Assembly: GCA_050730855.1 (NCBI GenBank) | Contig: JBOHNU010000004.1 | Location: 1 to 64,000, forward strand | Length of the DNA stretch: 64,000 nucleotides | Source: DASRJJ01 sp050730855 | Lineage (GTDB): Bacteria; Patescibacteriota; Saccharimonadia; Saccharimonadales; UBA4665 | Direction of reading: 5' to 3' | Notes under the pieces: model-generated | What the model was told of the DNA's origin: nothing | Databases searched by the model: none | The model's input: only the letters and a program-made list of their open reading frames with translations | Made by a program: the position numbers and the translations under genes | Part shown: positions 61,903-64,000 of the stretch, piece after piece | How the letters are laid out: each line of letters starts with the position of its first letter | Position numbering within the stretch: position 1 is the stretch's first letter

Positions 61903-62100
61903 CTAGTCGTGAATAACCACGGTCTCGGAATCAGGCTTGTCAGTAAAGGTTGCAACTGTATTGGATTGGGATGTACCATTGGCAGCCTGCGCTGCCATGA
62001 ATTCTTCAGACGGACGGGCAAGCAGATCCATCACCGTAACCCCCGCATACCCGCTTACAGCCTCACAGGGCTTTCCTTCTGACCCTATCTCATAGCTCAT
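61903..62100 (-). CDS. Candidate graspetide precursor peptide
   Basis: 65 residues, directly upstream of the ligase, same strand, 34 bp apart, with GAAAGG 6 nt before its ATG. The N-terminal leader-like part (MSYEIGSEGKPCEAVSGYAG) precedes a C-terminus rich in Thr, Ser, Asp and Glu (TFTDKPDSETVVIHD), suited to ester or amide bond formation by an ATP-grasp ligase. It lacks a classical TxxxD-type repeat core, so the link rests on position and composition. Confidence 0.6.
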   Translation of the reverse strand: MSYEIGSEGKPCEAVSGYAGVTVMDLLARPSEEFMAAQAANGTSQSNTVATFTDKPDSETVVIHD

Positions 62101-62256
62101 GCCAAACCTTTCTTACATTACATTCACACGGTACAACATTTATTAGGTCTATACAAGGACGTTCAGTAAAAATTTCAATTACCTAAACGGAACAACCCCT
62201 TGTAAATAGCTTTAACGAGTTGGCAATCGGCCGCTGTATTTATTATTGCTAAAGGT

Positions 62257-63789
62257 CTATTCGAAATGGATGTTCGGATAAATACCGCGGGTGACGTTGT
62301 CGATCTCGTGCCGCAGTTGCGGGAAGATAACACCTTCGCGGGCGGTCACTCCCTCGAGATACCAAAAAACACGTTCGGAGTAGCCAAAACCGCAGGCTGG
62401 CGGCATGCCGTATTCTAGCGCCTCAACATAGTCGATATCGAGCATCATGGCTTCGTCGTCGCCAGCATCTCGCATGGCTTGCTGCTCTAAGAAACGATTG
62501 AGTTGGTCGAGCGGGTCGTTTAGCTCGGAGTAAGCTTTGCACAATTCGCTGCCGCCGAGCAGCAGGTTAAATTGCTCGGTCAGCTCGGGATTATGGGCTT
62601 GGATTTTGGCGAGCGGCTGCAGGAAGGTCGGGATGTCAACCAAGAAAGCCGGACCGGGAATGGTGATGCGCACCTTCTTCCACAGCTTGTCAAGGCCGCG
62701 CGATCGGTTCTCGCTCTTTTCGACCTCAACGTTGTGTTTGGCAAGCTGCTGTTTAATTTCTTCGATCGTGGAACTGAAAACATCCAGGCCATAATGTTCG
62801 CGGATGACGTCCACGAAGCTTATGCGCGGCCAGTGCTCGCCGTCTGGGCCGAGATCAACTTCCATGCCGTTGGCCAGCTTGAACTGACGTTTGCCCCAGG
62901 TTTTGTCGGCCACGTGGCGCATGAGCCGCTCGGTAAGCTCCATGCCTTTCCCCCAATCGGCGTAGGCCCAGTACCATTCCATGGCAACATGCTCAGGCAG
63001 ATGCTCGTCGGAGTAATTCTCGTTGCGGAAACGCGGACCGATATCAAAAACTCTTTCGTACCCCCCTACCAGTAGCCGTTTAAGCGGCAGCTCGTGACTT
63101 ATGCGCAAGAAAAAGTCCTGGCCAAGTGCATCCATATGCGTCACAAAGGGTCTGGCGTCGGCGCCGCCGGCTGTAACTTCGAGCACCGGTATGTTGATTT
63201 CGGTAAAGCCTTCACCGTTTAAGAAGTCGCGGGTCGCTTGCCAAAAAGCGCTGCGGCGTAAGAAACGCCGGAACACATCGGAGTTCACGTTAGTGTCAAT
63301 ATAGCGCCGGCGCAGGCGTTCTTCTTTGTTTTTAAAGCCGTCTTGGGCGTGAGGCAAGGGTCGCAACGACTTGGTAAGCAAGCGCAACCGTCTGACCTCT
63401 AGGGAAATTTCGCCAGTTTGCGTTTTAATGACGGTACCGTGTGCTTCGATAAAGTCGCCTGCGTCCAGCAGCGCCAACTGCTCCATGCCAAGCTGGCCGT
63501 CTTCTGACTTAAGGCCTGTAACTACGTCTTCGCGCAAAAATAATTGCACGCTGGCGGTTGCATCTTTAATAACAATGAAAGCTATTTTGCCAAACTTACG
63601 AATGTTGATAATGCGACCGACAATGCTTGCCGGTTTGCCGCTTAGGGCTTCAAAATTATCCACAATGTCAACGATCCGATTGGTGCGCTCTGCGCTCGCC
63701 GGATATGGATTGACGCCTAGTTTTTGCAACTCTTGCAGCTTCCGCAGCCGCTCGTCTCGGTAATCTTTTAGCGTAGACATATCCGTCAC
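62257..63789 (-). CDS. lysS: Lysyl-tRNA synthetase, class II
   Basis: 510 residues, usual length. Anticodon-binding OB fold (about 55-155, ASIVGRIINIRKFGKIAFIV), then the class II core with motif 2 RFRNENYSDEHLPEHVAMEW and motif 3 PPACGFGYSERVFWYLEG. Charges tRNA-Lys. Motif 3 shows SER where DR is common in LysRS, a local difference. GTG 63789 (or ATG 63780) starts with TAAAAT just before. Alone on its strand. Confidence 0.95.
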   Translation of the reverse strand: MTDMSTLKDYRDERLRKLQELQKLGVNPYPASAERTNRIVDIVDNFEALSGKPASIVGRIINIRKFGKIAFIVIKDATASVQLFLREDVVTGLKSEDGQLGMEQLALLDAGDFIEAHGTVIKTQTGEISLEVRRLRLLTKSLRPLPHAQDGFKNKEERLRRRYIDTNVNSDVFRRFLRRSAFWQATRDFLNGEGFTEINIPVLEVTAGGADARPFVTHMDALGQDFFLRISHELPLKRLLVGGYERVFDIGPRFRNENYSDEHLPEHVAMEWYWAYADWGKGMELTERLMRHVADKTWGKRQFKLANGMEVDLGPDGEHWPRISFVDVIREHYGLDVFSSTIEEIKQQLAKHNVEVEKSENRSRGLDKLWKKVRITIPGPAFLVDIPTFLQPLAKIQAHNPELTEQFNLLLGGSELCKAYSELNDPLDQLNRFLEQQAMRDAGDDEAMMLDIDYVEALEYGMPPACGFGYSERVFWYLEGVTAREGVIFPQLRHEIDNVTRGIYPNIHFE

Positions 63790-63894
63790 ATTTTAACCGA
63801 TAGTGGATGCAATGAAAAGCTTGGTTCTGTTATATATTTTATTGACACTGCGCTATACTACGGGCACAAACATAAAGTATATTATTGGTAGTCT

Positions 63895-64000
63895 ATGTAC
63901 ACACCGCTCCTGGACGCATTCAATTCTTTTCATTCAAAAATCCGTTGGTGCACGCCGTCACTCCATCCTGATTTACCTCAGGTTACAGATATCTACCGCA
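63895..64000 (+). CDS. Start of a gene cut by the window edge
   Basis: 35 codons open to the window end, starting MYTPLLDAFNSFHSKIRW. Not recognised. TTGACA lies at about 63843-63848 upstream. The stretch 63790-63894 shows no other gene. Confidence 0.4.
   Translation, partial: MYTPLLDAFNSFHSKIRWCTPSLHPDLPQVTDIYR

Overview
The window looks like a chromosomal segment of a Patescibacteria/CPR bacterium, most likely Candidatus Saccharibacteria (TM7). That is inferred from gene content: many small secreted or membrane-anchored proteins with Gram-positive style LPxTG tails, G5/3D and lamin-tail-domain proteins, a ComEC without its metallo-beta-lactamase half, an intein-bearing PcrA helicase, and almost no biosynthesis beyond glycolytic enzymes. 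TGA is used as a stop (ends at 42321, 47312 and 53202), so the code is standard. No rRNA genes or CRISPR arrays were seen. Genes use two kinds of start: Shine-Dalgarno starts, and apparently leaderless starts with a TANNNT -10 box 6-7 nt before the start codon.

Layout. 0-2.7 kb: a serine recombinase with a perfect 135-bp inverted repeat at both ends, abutting tRNA-Leu, a free-standing HNH endonuclease and an odd tRNA-Cys. 3.3-6.3 kb: AraC regulator, epoxide hydrolase and an AlkZ-like winged-helix protein. 6.5-9.6 kb: a toxin-antitoxin pair, tRNA-Gly, a secreted protein, a Fic protein and tRNA-Phe. 9.6-24 kb: housekeeping and repair (UvrD-like helicase, PfkB kinase, EndoQ-like PHP nuclease, DEAD-box helicase, tmRNA, RsmA), secreted and membrane proteins, and a methyltransferase broken by an in-frame TGA. 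24-30 kb: PcrA with a 360-residue intein, then two exported proteins. 30-38 kb: an HTH/EgtD-like methyltransferase, tpiA, pgk, and a second AraC/epoxide hydrolase module with a flavin amine oxidase. 38-41 kb: decayed genes and a second Fic protein. 41-47 kb: tRNA-Glu, secreted nuclease plus ComEC (probable DNA uptake), and two surface proteins.

47-56 kb holds a compact cluster: sensor kinase, PaaK/LuxE-like adenylating enzyme, Leu/Glu-type dehydrogenase (behind an attenuator-like leader), Acg-type nitroreductase, ThiF/E1-like protein, DUF2156 acyltransferase-like protein and two stand-alone response regulators. It could make and sense an amino-acid-derived small molecule; this is a hypothesis.

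56-62 kb is the most striking region. A MvdC/graspetide-type ATP-grasp ligase and a candidate 65-residue precursor peptide form a probable RiPP locus. The ligase is split by a 4,527-bp IS1595-family transposon (56811-61337) with 25-bp terminal inverted repeats and a perfect 8-bp target duplication (CCAGAAAC). The transposon carries passenger genes: AraC regulator, two VOC proteins, an AlkD-like HEAT protein and a replication-relaxation protein. Removing the element and one duplication restores a 331-residue reading frame. lysS and a partial gene end the window.
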